A stretch of 64,000 nt of DNA, taken from contig CM060853.1 of NCBI GenBank assembly GCA_030737835.1, forward strand, positions 22,440,895-22,504,894, read 5' to 3'. The translations under genes and the position numbers were made by a program. Each line of letters opens with the position of its first letter. Position 1 is the stretch's first letter. Shown piece by piece: positions 1-12,089 of the stretch. Under the pieces are notes generated by a model, which saw only the letters and a program-made list of their open reading frames with translations, did no database searches and was not told the DNA's origin. This DNA is from Acorus gramineus. Taxonomy: Eukaryota; Streptophyta; Magnoliopsida; Acorales; Acoraceae.

Positions 1-42
1 GCAGCCGCCCGGACTGTCGATCCGTGAATCGATGGAATTCAT
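1..42 (-). CDS. Possible 5' end of a gene running off the left edge
   Basis: On the minus strand an ATG at 42-40 opens a frame of 14 codons to the window edge (MNSIDSRIDSPGGC). The 60 bases before it on that strand are CT-rich, like a plant 5'UTR, and the codons are more GC-rich than the surroundings. The family is not recognised. It could equally be a chance frame; only the sequence to the left would tell. Confidence 0.25.
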   Translation of the reverse strand, partial: MNSIDSRIDSPGGC

Positions 43-2959
43 GCCTTCACCAAGGAAAATTTCGAATCGAAAGAGAGGGCAAGAAAACAGAGACGAGTAT
101 CTGTTACACTGAGCTTTCGTACGTCAAACGAAAGAGTGAGCGGATATGGAAATGCTTCACATTCTGAGCGGCATATCTGTTAGGGATATGGTCCAGTGCA
201 CCTCACCATCACGTTAAATAAGATTAGTCTTTCGCTCAGAATGACGGTTAGCAAATGAAAGCCTGACATATGGTGAAATGCGCGGTGTTTATACCTTGAC
301 CGCGGTGCACTGGACTTGGACCGTACTCTGTTTCAAAATGGCCGTCGTTCGGTGGACCGTACGGTTTCTTGTTATATTTCATGCATTTTAGCCTACCATT
401 TCATTTTTCAAAAACAAAAAAATATTTCATGCATTTTTTTTATTTAGTCCCTAACCAACTTGGACCGGGGACTGGTTTGTGAAACTTTTTATATTCAGGC
501 AAGGACTGGATTGTGAAACTTTTTTTTTTTTTTTACTTTTGAGCAGAGTATCTGCGCAATAAAATAAATTGAACTCCAGATAATCATGCAGAACACACTA
601 ATTTGATGATCTTGGGAGTTGGAACATGGTGATTTTTTTTTTGTTACAGGTAAATTATTCATGATCTCTAATGAGAAATTGATGATTGAAAAACAGAATT
701 TGATGTACATTAATAGATCATGTGAAAATTTATTGAGTAAAAGGTAAATATTACTATTATGATTTTATTAACATAATTAAAAGTTTCAAATGGATGATTC
801 TATTGTTATGTGTGTGTATGGAGAGAAGGGATGATCCCCGGGTGATTGCGGATCTTAACCGTCGGAGAAATCTCTTTTTCCCGGTTCAGGTAGTCATTTG
901 CATTAATTTTCATTCTACTTAACTTATTGTATATTCTATTCCTCTCAAATCTCATCCTTGCTTCAAACTTTGTAACATTTCTGATTAATATAAGAAGAGA
1001 TCATTCTATCATTTTTACTATATAAAAAAAGGTTTCACATGGGATCCAATAGAAGAGGTGACAACTGAGGCACACCACTTCGGCTTGGGCGCTTAGTCCG
1101 TGATGATCAGCCTGTCATTGTCAGTGCCCTCTCACCCGCAATGTGCCCTCCTCATTCTTCTATACTAAGCCTCTCCCATAGCCTAACATTTTCAATGTGA
1201 CTCTGTAATAAAGATGATCTTCCTATCCTTAAATTGATATATTTATAGTATGAAGACGATGTAAAACTGAACTACTTATTTCGTTTCATGAAAAACTAAC
1301 AACATGCATGCTATACTTGACTTTTGATGACCATCTATAAAGACTTTTTCATATTTGTGCTTCACATTGATTGAGATCTTTTACGGGATTTTTTTTATTA
1401 AAAAAATGTTGAGTATATAGTCTCCAATGAATATGTGGTGGATATAAGACAAGTATTTAATTTAGTGATTAAATGTGTTTATTTGGGTCCTAATACATTT
1501 TGATTGTATAAAAAATTCTATTTGGGATGTGATACATAGTGCAGGACTTGGAATTCCAGGCCTATATTAAGTTTCCTAATAGACATTGATGCATGGAATA
1601 TCTTCCTAGCTGTCATTTGTGCATGTTGTTTCGATTTATTACAAGACATTATAAATTTTTAATGCATAGGTTTTTTGTCTTTCTTGGGAGCCATTGATGT
1701 GTGGACTCATATGAGAATTTTTACCATAGATAGGCTAGTCCCTTCCCTCCATCAACACACACAATATTGGTGATACTCGTAATTAAGTAGAATTTTGACA
1801 GAGCAAGTCTACTGGCTTCATCAGGAAAGGAGGAGGATAAGGTCAAGCTTCCAACTTTTGATCTTTCCAACATTTTTGGTGCATCAACACGCATGGCTTC
1901 CGACATGTATGTTGATAAAATAATATGATAATATATATAATTTATTGATGCTCTAGGTTTTTTTTTCTTTTTGTATGATAATATTTTGTTCTTACACATC
2001 CGTAGCTAGGCTTACTGATAGGAACCATCATCTTATGTGAGAAATACAAGGATTTATATATATAGTCTTACAAACAACACTAACAAAGAAGTTCCAAAAG
2101 ATATGCTTAAGCGTCACTAATTATTTGACAGTTTTTTATTTTATTTTTTGTAGGTAAAAGAGAAGACATTGGAATTACTTGACAGTTTGTATAGATTAAA
2201 CAAGTGCTAATTATTGCAAAAGCTCCCTTATTTAATCAGAGAAAATATATAATATTGACATATTGTAAATAAGATGGATAAGTTTATATAACTGAGAAAA
2301 AAAAATTACAAATTTTTTTTAGGAGAATTGTAGGCATTTCTATTTCAATAACTAGTATAAAAAAAAAACATCCGTAGAGGATTAGAGGAATAGAAAAAAA
2401 AAAACATAAAAACCAAACATAATCAAAGAGACCACAAGAACAAGGTAGAAAAGATTTCTATCGAGTCCAGTCTTCAAAACCATACTCGATTACTCACATA
2501 CTGGTTTTTCCCCACCCTTATGTCAGATAATTCCGCCAACAGCACACCCCGTTCCACGGTACAACTCTTCTTCGGCTTCCAAAAAATTACAAAATTGACG
2601 AACAAATTAAAGTCTTTATCTCAATATATGATTCACGAAAAATTGCACACGTCTCTGTCTTAAAAGAATGAACAAAAGATGACACTTCAGTTAATACAAA
2701 AAAAGGACTTAATCCGCAAATTTTCAAATTCAAACAATACCAAACAACAAATACACAATCACAATCACAATCAAAAGTAATGAATAACAAAAGCAGATGT
2801 AAAAATAAAAAAAAAGGTTCACTAAACAGAGAACACCCCAAACTCTTTCAACGAGACCATCCATTTTTTTTTCCCGGCGAACACCGAACACAGACATACA
2901 TAGGTAGATTTAAAAGAATTAAAACCGATGAAGAAGATGAGTCACAAAATGTTCCATTT
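43..2959. other. Intergenic region, no gene recognised
   Basis: AT-rich sequence with many short A and T runs. Nothing in the six frames resembles a known protein; the longest frames are short and low in complexity. A GC-richer patch at about 1060-1160 and another at 825-895 look like decayed foreign sequence, but I cannot assign them. An inverted repeat at 190-315 is listed separately. The right end is the 3' flank of the minus-strand SKS gene. Confidence 0.5.
190..316. repeat. Short inverted repeat, possible small MITE
   Basis: GTCCAGTGCACC near 192 is repeated as its reverse complement GGTGCACTGGAC near 304, about 100 bases apart. The sequence between is unrelated to coding sequence. The perfect arm is only 12 bases and I could not define a target-site duplication, so it may be a remnant of a small transposon or a chance palindrome. 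It lies in what would be the promoter of the possible left-edge gene. Confidence 0.35.
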
Positions 2960-5900
2960 TCAGGTGTATGGGGGAGGCTTGGGGAGGTTGGTGACGATGC
3001 CGCAGAGGGGCTGGTTGTCGGGGATGTTGTACTCGTCTCTCAGCGACCTCGCCGGGGACACGACGCTGATGTAGAGTTGCTGGCCGAGGTAGTGCCTCTC
3101 CCAGTTCTCGGACCTGAGGTTCCACATGCCGGCGTTGTCGAAGGTCAGCAAGATCGCGCTCCATGACTTGGGGTAGACCTGTATCGTGTGCCTGCTCACC
3201 GCGTCCAGCATGTTGTAGTTCTTCCTGCTCTCCGCCGTCCATACCCCTGGTCCCATCCTGCATTCATTCAAATACACCAATATGTCCAGTTTTTAATTGA
3301 ACAAAAATAGGTGGCCATAGTCATGAAATTAGTGTAAAACAGATATTCGGTAATTGTCTCGTCCTGTACATTATAATATGACAAACTTATGATATTTGAG
3401 AAATTGCTACAAAATATTTTCCAGTAGTTTTTCTTCAACACAAAAATTATATGTCAAATAAATGGATGCCCAATTTTAAGGTATTAAAAATACAATTTGA
3501 CAAATAGAAGTATATTTAATAAGAAAATTGTTACACTCAATTCTTTTTACAGTCTAAAACGCATATTATAATTTTTTCATTTTTTGAAAAATTATAATCA
3601 TAGTCTAATGAAGTAAATGCTATGATTAAAAAAAATGTATGTCACTCCATTTTAGATTGAATAAACTCATTTATAGTAAGTGTAAGAAAAAATAAAAATT
3701 TAACGACATATATATATTGTCTAACGATGCATATGCTTTACTGAATTTCTAATGATTAATATAAAATTGTAATTTAGACGATAAAAAAGATAGTGTAAGA
3801 ATGCGCATAAATAGGTATCCATCTCTTGATAAATGATATAAGACTTGTAGTTCTTTAGTGTGTTCGGGTCATGGCCTATAGGTCTTGGTTGACATCTCTT
3901 TCACCTAAGAGTCATTTACTTTATTTATTATTTTATTTTGATTAACTCTTTTGGACACTTGATCTTTAATATATTAATGTAAGTGTCTACCATTTCATAA
4001 AAAAAAAAAAAAAATCCAAATATTGAATTAGTTTCTTCATAAATTAAGAGTCCATTTGAATATGCTGTCCAAACTCTTGTAAAAAGTTTAACCGTGTTAG
4101 AAAAGCAATGTTATGCAAGATTTTCAAACACGATTTATGATGCATAACGATGTTTGAATCTGCAGTGGCTTTTGACGGGTTTTTCATCGTGGACCGCAAC
4201 AGGGACTAATTAAGTAAAATTTGGAATATTACGTGATTATGTATGTTGGTTGACTCACCCGACGGGGAAGAAGGAGTAACCATCCAAGTGGTATGACTGG
4301 ATGCTCTTCTCATGGTTCTCGAACACCACCTCTATGAAATCACGGAACGTCGCGGTAAGCACCACCGGACCCACTACAACAGGCGCCTTCAACACATTCT
4401 TCGGCGGCACGTCCCCAACAGTATTGTACATGAAAACCTTATCCGCGGCCCCAAAGTACTCCGCGAGCTTCAACGGGGTGTCCGGGTCGGAGAAGGACGC
4501 CCCATTAAGCGCGTAACGGAGCTTCCCATCAACGGTCCCCGCAGAGTTGGCAAGCTTAATAGTGCGCGTGATGTTGATCTGCCCGTAGTGATACGACCCC
4601 TGCGGGTTAGGCCTTGCCGCGCTGGCCGTCAGATTCCACCTGAACGACCGGAACTGGTTCAGCGACCACCCCCACCCGACCGGCGCCTCGGGCAACTCCG
4701 ACAAAGGCGGCTTGTTGGACCCCGCGTAGCGGATGACGCCGGTGGCAGAGAGGTTGTACTTGGTGAACCGCGTGGAGGCGATCATGACGTAGTCGCGGGG
4801 CTCCTGGTCTGCGGTCACGATAACAGAGTAGCACTGCCCGACGTGGACGTCGAGGGAGTCGTATATGTTCTGCACGGTGTGCGAGCCGTCCATCTCCACG
4901 AGCTTCATCGCGTGTCCCTGGATGCGGAAGTTGAGCGAGTTCTTCATGCCGACATTGCATATGCGGTAGTGGTAGGCCTTCCCGGCCTCCATATTGAAGA
5001 GCGGGGACGACGACTTCGTCTTTCCGTTTAGGAGGACCCCGTCGGGGCGGCCGAGGGAGCGGCCGCTGTCGAGGAGGTGCTTGAGAGTGGTGTGAGATTT
5101 GGAGTACCAGTCGCCGATGAGGACGGTGTAGTCGTCAGCGGGGTCGGGGTAGGGGACGGGGATGAGGAGGCGGCTGTTGACGCGGAGGCCTCCGAAGCCG
5201 CCTGCGGCCTTGTGCATGGCGGTGGAGGGGAAGTAGAAGTAACTGCCGATCTGGTCTTTGACCTGGAAGGAAGATTAGACGGTCAATTATCCGAAAAAAA
5301 TTTATATCCGATCCAATTCGTCATCCAAAAAATCCAAAATGTCTAATACTCCAATATCCGGAGTGTGGATATAGATATCACTGTATTTGATCAAAAAAAT
5401 ATTTAATTTCAACTTATATTATAAAACTATATATGTTTGTATTATATATTATTTATATTTATTATTTTGTATAATTAATCACAATCATAATATATTATAT
5501 TACTATGAAATTTTTAATGTAGGATATTTGAAAGAGAGAATAAGCTTTAAAATCTTAATTTTAATTTTTATCTTTCTCTAATATATCACTTGATTATCTA
5601 AATTAGTATTAATATTTAAACATGTGAATTTCAGTATTCAAAGATATCCGAATTTGAAAATTAATACATGTATCTTGAATGATTAGTATAGGATACGGAT
5701 AATCTGTATCCAATCTATTGACAGGCTTACCTGGAAGTGGTAGGTCCAGTTTTGGCCGGGGAGGATGGGGCAGTTGGTGCCGGGCATGCCGTCTTGCCAG
5801 GAGTTCTTACGCTGCTGGATGCCGTTCCATGAGAAGAGGAGGGGCTGGTCCAGGTTGTTGAAGACGTTTATGACGATGTTGTTGTTGGTGGTCGAGTTGA

Positions 5901-6087
5901 TGTTCGGGCCCGGGAACTGGCCGTTTATGAGGATCCCCTGTTGGGGGACGCCGAGTGGGGAGATGGTGCCGTAGGTGACGTTCCATGTGAAGAAGAGGTA
6001 CGGGTCCTCCGCCCTGGCCGCCCCCAGTGATAGGAGGAGCACCACCGCCGCCGCCGCAAGCGGCATCGACATGTGCAGCCTATGCAT
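2960..6087 (-). CDS. SKS: SKU5-similar (SKS) multicopper-oxidase-like protein, pollen type, copy 1
   Basis: Three exons: 5731-6087, 4259-5262 and 2960-3257, joined at GT-AG sites with matching phases to give 552 aa. Residues 1-26 are a signal peptide ending AARA. Three cupredoxin-type domains follow, with many N-glycosylation sites. The protein strongly resembles tobacco NTP303 and Brassica Bp10, secreted pollen proteins of the ascorbate-oxidase superfamily. Copper ligands are replaced: the first HxH reads SWN (SWNGIQ), the HxH of the type-1 region is YHLDGYSF, and the C-terminal HCH is WNLRSENW. Enzyme activity is therefore unlikely; a role in the pollen tube wall is inferred from the family. 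The C-terminus (KPPPYT) has no GPI-anchor tail, unlike SKU5. Intron 2 is 1.0 kb, against 84 bases in the paralogue at 9955. Internal ATGs at codons 6 and 8 are possible starts. Confidence 0.93.
3842..4016 (+). mobile_element. LINE-like 3' tail inside intron 2 of SKS copy 1
   Basis: The stretch ends in CTACCATTTCAT followed by a run of about 16 A at 4000-4016. The same kind of ending, CCTACC then TTT then poly(A), closes the retroelement tails at 45171-45285 (minus strand) and about 61861-61960. It sits in the part of intron 2 that is missing from the paralogous gene. The 5' limit is unclear and no target-site duplication was found. Confidence 0.4.
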
Positions 6088-6599
6088 GGCAAGGATGGGT
6101 GTCTGGAAATTTTTTTTGGGGAAATACAGAGTTTAAATTTTCACCTTTTGATGGGAGGTGAGGATGGGTGGTTGGATTTAGCGGGAGGACATTCTGTTTT
6201 TTAAAAAGCGGTTGGTTTGGGAATGGAAATTTTGTTATCTTTGGCTTCCGGAGGAGACCAGCTTCAAAGGGATTCCTAATTTATAACGTTTAAAAAAGGA
6301 GTGGATGAGAGCGACTAGTGGATCCAAGCCTGTGATTTCACTCGCTTTTCGGGCTCCACCGTTAATGGGTTCTTGCTATTTTTCGTGTTTTCAAAGGCTG
6401 TAGACGCGGGAGGTCGTCAATGGGTGGGTGATGTCTCTGACTTAAATTTTTTTTTTGGGGTCTTGTGTTTAAGCACTGGACTTGTCAATCGTCCATTGGT
6501 CGGCAAGGGTCGCACACACCGTGTCGCGTGCAACTGATTTTGTTGATCATTTAAGTTTTAACTTTAGCAAATGTAGGAGAATAACAAAAATCAAACAAA

Positions 6600-7500
6600 T
6601 CATATAATTTTTTTTTTAAGGAAATAATAGACTATATAACTTTTAAACAGAAGTTACAATAGGTTGAATACTTGCATGAAGGGAGAAGAGAGGAGAGTAA
6701 AAAGGATATCCGAATAAATTCAAACGAGAGAGGAGCCACACAAGATGTGTGATTCCCTCCCCATCCGAACAGACCGAAATAAAAAAAGAAAAATTACACC
6801 CGAGTTTAGCGGGCAGCCCAACAAAAAAAGCTCAAGCGAGAACCCATTCGATACCGCCCCCGTCTAGCCCTCATCAAATTGGATCACGCCTCTCACCAGA
6901 CGCACTCCTCTCATCCCCCCGAGCATGCATCCCCATGCGGAAAGCAACCTCACTGCTTCCTCTCAAACATTCTCTACATAAAACCGCTACCTTGCAAATA
7001 ACTGCTTGTGGGATGACGAGCTTGAGTTGACACTGTCGGCCTCCAGCGAGCTCTATATTCTTTCGTTAATAGGCGACCTTGAAAGGCCATCCACATGAAT
7101 ATCTTCACTTTGAGGGGCATCTTCCTCTTCCATAGCCATCTGGTTTAATTAGCCATGTTCAAAATCTCTGGAGTCCCTCGTCTCCACTACGAATAACAAG
7201 CGTTGACTGTGAACTTTGAAGAGGTGCTAGGTGCCTAGACCAAAGCGTCCTCCCTCAATGGCTGAATCTCCATCCCCTGCAATCTTGCCAACAACTGCGC
7301 TATCTCTGTGACCTTGGATTCTAACGTGATACGACGCATCGGGAGTTGCCATTCCCCGCCCCCCCTCCATGTCGACCAACACTGCTGAACAGTGTAATCT
7401 TTGTTCTCCGCCAATCTGAATGACCGGGGGAACTCGAGCCGGAGTGGAACCTCCCCGCACCATCTGTCACTCCAGAATAAGGTCCGATCATACAATAGAA
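6600..7500 (-). mobile_element. L1-type LINE remnant, C-terminal part of reverse transcriptase ORF
   Basis: Minus-strand frames from about 7495 downward read FWSDRWCGEVPLRLEFPRSF, a typical C-terminal region of plant L1 ORF2. Further down, after frameshifts and stops, KMPLKVKIFMWMAFQGRLLT matches the zinc-binding RVT region. A T run near 6608-6618 would be the poly(A) tail read on this strand. The element is 5'-truncated and decayed. It lies in the intergenic space between the two head-to-head SKS genes, about 0.5 kb upstream of copy 1. Confidence 0.75.
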
Positions 7501-9201
7501 CACAAAATTTTACATGATTCTACAACTTGAACAAAATGAATCAATTCATATACTGTTTTCTTATGATAAGAAAATTGGATCAATGCTCTTTTTAGTAAAT
7601 AGGTTGAGCATGATTTTTTTTCAAATCGAGGCCAAGTGTACATTTCTTCGTGATCATATTTTTCTCCTCTTTGTTTTTTTATTTAGTTTTTGGAAGATTG
7701 ACTCTAAGATCAAGCTGTAAATTAAACTCACTTTAGTAGTATGTCATCTCTCCTTTTTATTTATTTTTTAATTATCGTTACAACTTGGAAAACAATTTAA
7801 AGAAGTATGCATAACATGCATCAAATATAATGTGACTCTTTTTCAGGTGTGAGGAGATCAAAGGGAACTTTTTCCAACTGAAATTAAGAATCATGGAAGG
7901 CAAATAAATAAATCAATAACAACAGTTAGTTATAAGGCATGCAATGACCACTGTTTGAATCAAACTTAATTTGAACTTTCAGTAGATTTAACTTGAGGAT
8001 CAAAAGAAACTGTGCCCAGAATACAACCAATCCAACCCACTTTATGAATATAATGTAGCAAATGCTACATGATAAGTCAATGTTGTGTCTGTTGATCTTT
8101 GGATCAAAATTTTGTAATTATCATAATTGCAACCACTAATAAAGATCACACAAGCATGGGCGTTCTTTTAAAGGAGATGCGGCTTCTAGCGTTCTTTTAA
8201 AGGAGATGATCATGGTTTTTGAGCATGGTGTTACTTGTATTAAATGCTGTTGAACATTGCAATGTCTTCAAATTTTGGATCTCCATTCATTTTTACTTCT
8301 TAAAGTGGATTTGCTCTGCGTCATAGAACCTTGAATGCTTAAGCTTTGTTAGGTTAGGTTGCCGTGGAATTTGGCCCACATGTTGATATGGTTCTACATT
8401 GATTGGTATCACAAAACATCTTGATGTGAAAAGGAGATCATGCTATCTTAATCAACTGGCCAGTAGAGGGAGTGGTAAAGGAATAAATTAATATAATTAT
8501 CTTAAAATAATTAAGAATAAACCGATATTTATATTTTAAATCTTTCTGGATTATATTATTTTATTCAATTTATTTTACTATGTATTTATAAATATCATTC
8601 AGTGAAATACATTTAATTGTTTTCATTCTAAAAAACATTATTATATAAGTTGGATATTAATATTTTATTTTTAAGATTTGGGAGCGGATATTGAAGTTCT
8701 AATCACGTTTTCCAATTGGAATTAAGTTACCAAGTCTTAAAGTAACTTTCGCCTAATTAAAATGAAAAAAAAAAATGTTTGAAAATAAAGCCAACAAAAA
8801 ATGTAAAATACTTAAATTCAAAGCCAGTACAAGAGTTCATTGACATCCATTTTAAAGCACAAAAGTCGAATGAAGTCTTAAGTATTTCTCAAGTATTTTC
8901 TGCTTCACCTGTTGTTTCTCTGAATGCGTTTACAACTCTTCAAATCACGGAAACTCCAAGGCCATGTAAGTTGGAGGAGGTGAAATAAATAGAGGGAGAC
9001 AGACAGGACACACAGAGTTCCCACAAAACTCGAAATTTCTGAGAAATCTCTAACCATAGGAGGTCGCATTCAACAGGTGTACACTACATCTAAACACAAA
9101 GCTACGGCGAGCGCGTAGTCGGTCAAACACACCATCCAGATTGCACCAGCAACAGCTGTCCTCAAATGTTGCTTAAACAACAACAACAATAATAATAATA
9201 A
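7501..9201. other. Intergenic region upstream of SKS copy 2
   Basis: AT-rich sequence without a recognisable gene. A short direct repeat (GTTCTTTTAAAGGAGATG) occurs twice around 8163-8210. A 69-codon frame at 8779-8988 has no similarity I recognise and no coding character. The stretch ends in a CAA and AAT simple repeat that forms the insertion site of the element at 9202. Confidence 0.5.
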
Positions 9202-9712
9202 GGGAAAAATTCAAATAAACCCCTTTAAATTGCCCAAAATCCATATAACCCCATGATTTTTTTTGATATTCATATAACCCTGTAAAAATATCTATGTAAA
9301 TCTAAATAACTCTCTAAATTAAATTTATATTGATATGATGAATATATTGTGAATATTCTGTTTGATTACAATATATCAAAAAATCTTTGCAACGTGTTAG
9401 AAACACCAAAAATACTCTGTAAATGATGATTTTATTCATTTAGATAGGATCCCCTATAATCCATTTAGAGTGGTAAAATCATCATTTATATAAGATTTTT
9501 TTATATTTTTAATAAATTATAGAGGATTTTAATATATTGTGTATTTAGTCAAGGTTAACCAAAACATAATATTCGAATAATATTTCTCATCTGTCAATGG
9601 AAATTTAACTTATCAAACTATTTGGATATACATAGGTGTTTATATGAACTTTAAAAATTAGGGAGTTATATGGATTTCAAGCCATTTATAGGAGGTTATT
9701 TAGATATTTCCC
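9202..9712. mobile_element. Palindromic MITE, family A (MULE-like), 511 bp
   Basis: The element starts GGGAAAAATTCAAATAAACC and ends with the reverse complement of a close match (GGTTATTTAGATATTTCCC). The arms are long, so most of the element is one degenerate palindrome, including a central patch in which CCATATAACCCC is mirrored by GGGGTTATATGG-like sequence. The flanks are TAATAATAA on the left (9193-9201) and AAATAATAA on the right (9713-9721), a 9-bp target-site duplication with one mismatch. No coding capacity. It ends about 155 bases upstream of the TATA box of SKS copy 2. Confidence 0.75.
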
Positions 9713-9868
9713 AAATAATAAACACCCACTCAGCCACTCTTCCCGCGTTAATAGCTGTCCCTCCCATTTGAATGTCCAAAAATTAGCAATACAAAATTCA
9801 CCGCAAATCATTAAACCAAAACGAGTGACAGAGAGTCCCTTCAGGACGGACATTCGTCATCTGTGCTT

Positions 9869-9875
9869 TATATAT
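9869..9875 (+). promoter_or_regulatory. TATA box of SKS copy 2
   Basis: TATATAT lies 80 bases upstream of the ATG at 9955, followed by a CT- and A-rich leader without an ATG. Position and leader length fit a plant core promoter. Confidence 0.6.
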
Positions 9876-9954
9876 CAACACCTCTCGTTAAAGCCACTCA
9901 CCCATCTCTCCATCTCCACCTCCCAATCTTCCAAACCAAAACCAAAATCTCACG

Positions 9955-12089
9955 ATGCATCGGCTTGTGGCGGCGGCGGTGGTGCTCCTCCTATCACTGG
10001 GGGCGGCCAGGGCGGAGGACCCATACCTGTTCTTCACATGGAACGTGACGTACGGCACCATCTCCCCCCTCGGCGTCCCCCAACAGGGGATCCTCATCAA
10101 CGGCCAGTTCCCGGGCCCGAACATAAACTCGACCACCAACAACAACATCGTCATTAACGTGTTCAACTACCTGGACCAACCCCTCCTCTTCTCATGGAAT
10201 GGCATTCAACACCGCAAGAACTCCTGGCAGGACGGCATGCCCGGCACCAACTGCCCCATCCCTCCCGGCCAAAACTGGACCTATCACTTCCAAGTAAGTC
10301 TGTTAACGGAATATCCGTATTCTATCCTAATTCATATACGATACATATCAAATACATATATTTTTCAAATAATTGATATGTTTAAATATTAATACTAATT
10401 TAGATAATCAAGTGATATATTATAAAGAGAGATAAAAGGTAAAATTAAGATTTTAAAGTTTTTTTTCTCTTCAAATATAGTACATTGAAAATGTGATATT
10501 AATAATCATATTAGATAACAAATATTAACAATATATAATACAAACATATATAATTTTATAATATATGTCTGATTTAAATTTTTTGGATCAGATAATGTGA
10601 TATCCATATCCATGCTTTGGATATTTGAATATCAAAGATATTGAATTGGATATAAATGTTTTTTTTTCCGTATAATTGAGATACTTGACATGCTTATTTT
10701 CAGGTCAAGGACCAGATCGGCAGCTACTTCTACTTCCCCTCCACTGCCATGCACAAGGCCGCAGGCGGATTCGGTGGCCTCCGCATCAACAGCCGCCTCC
10801 TCATCCCCGTCCCCTACCCCGACCCAGCCGACGACTACACCGTCCTCATTGGCGACTGGTACTCCAAATCCCACACCACTCTGAAGTACCTCCTCGACAG
10901 CGGCCGCTCCCTCGGCCGCCCCGACGGGGTCCTCCTAAATGGAAAGACGAAGTCGTCGTCCCCGCTCTTCGCGATGGAGGCCGGGAAGGCCTACCACTAC
11001 CGCATATGCAATGTCGGCATGAAGAACTCGCTCAACTTCCGCATCCAGGGACACGCGATGAAGCTCGTGGAGATGGACGGCTCGCACACCGTGCAGAACA
11101 TATACGACTCCCTCGACGTCCACGTCGGGCAGTGCTACTCCGTTATCGTGACCGCAGACCAGGAGCCCCGCGACTACGTCATGATCGCCTCCACGCGGTT
11201 CACCAAGTACAACCTCTCTGCCACCGGCGTCATCCGATACGCGGGGTCCAACAAGCCGCCTTTGTCGGAGTTGCCCGAGGCGCCGGTCGGGTGGGGGTGG
11301 TCGCTGAACCAGTTCCGGTCGTTCAGGTGGAACCTCACGGCCAGCGCGGCAAGGCCTAACCCGCAGGGGTCGTATCACTACGGGCAGATCAACATCACGC
11401 GCACTATTAAGCTTGCCAACTCTGCGGGGACCGTTGATGGGAAGCTTCGTTACGCGCTTAATGGGGCGTCCTTCTCCGACCCGGACACCCCGTTGAAGCT
11501 CGCGGAGTACTTTGGGGTCGCGGATAAGGTTTTCGCGTACAACACGGTCGGGGACGTGCCGCCGAAGAATGTGTTGAAGGCGCCCATTGTAGTGGGTCCG
11601 GTGGTGCTCACCGCAACGTTCCGTGATTTCATAGAGGTGGTCTTCGAGAACCACGAGAAGAGCATCCAGTCCTACCACTTGGATGGTTATTCCTTCTTCC
11701 CCGTCGGGTGAGTGAATCCTTCAATGTTTGTTCAATTAAAAGATGGACCTGTTTCTAATACTGATATGGTGCGGCTTTTGAATGAATGCAGGATGGGACC
11801 AGGGGAATGGACGGCGGAGAGCAGGAAGAATTACAACATGCTGGACGCGGTGAGCAGGCACACGATACAGGTCTACCCCAAGTCATGGAGCGCGATATTG
11901 CTGACCTTCGACAACGCCGGCATGTGGAACATAAGGTCCGAGGACTGGGAGAGGCACTACCTCGGCCAGCAACTCTACATCAGCGTTGTATCCCCGGCGA
12001 GGTCGCTGAGGGATGAGTACAACATCCCAGACAACCAGCCCCTCTGTGGCATCGTCACTGACCTACCCAAGCCTGCCCCTTACACCTAA
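9955..12089 (+). CDS. SKS: SKU5-similar (SKS) multicopper-oxidase-like protein, pollen type, copy 2
   Basis: Exons 9955-10293, 10704-11707 and 11792-12089 give 546 aa with consistent phases (0, then 2). Residues 1-20 are a signal peptide ending AARA. The rest differs from the gene at 2960-6087 by only about 15-20 residues by eye, mostly conservative. The same copper ligands are missing (SWNGIQ, YHLDGYSF, WNIRSEDW), so it should be a non-catalytic secreted glycoprotein like NTP303/Bp10; expression in pollen is inferred from the family. Intron 1 (410 bases) is clearly homologous to intron 1 of copy 1. Intron 2 is 84 bases and keeps the same 3' end as copy 1. The start is the first ATG after the TATA box and gives the signal peptide directly. 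Confidence 0.94.

Noticed and set aside
4312-5031. 239-codon plus-strand frame
   Set aside because: Lies antisense to the large second exon of SKS copy 1; the GC-rich exon leaves its other frames open. The same shadow appears opposite copy 2 at 10935-11678.
6749-7030. 93-codon plus-strand frame
   Set aside because: Antisense to the decayed LINE reverse-transcriptase region on the minus strand.
10676-11359. 227-codon arginine/proline-rich frame
   Set aside because: Out-of-frame shadow of exon 2 of SKS copy 2; low-complexity composition and no family.
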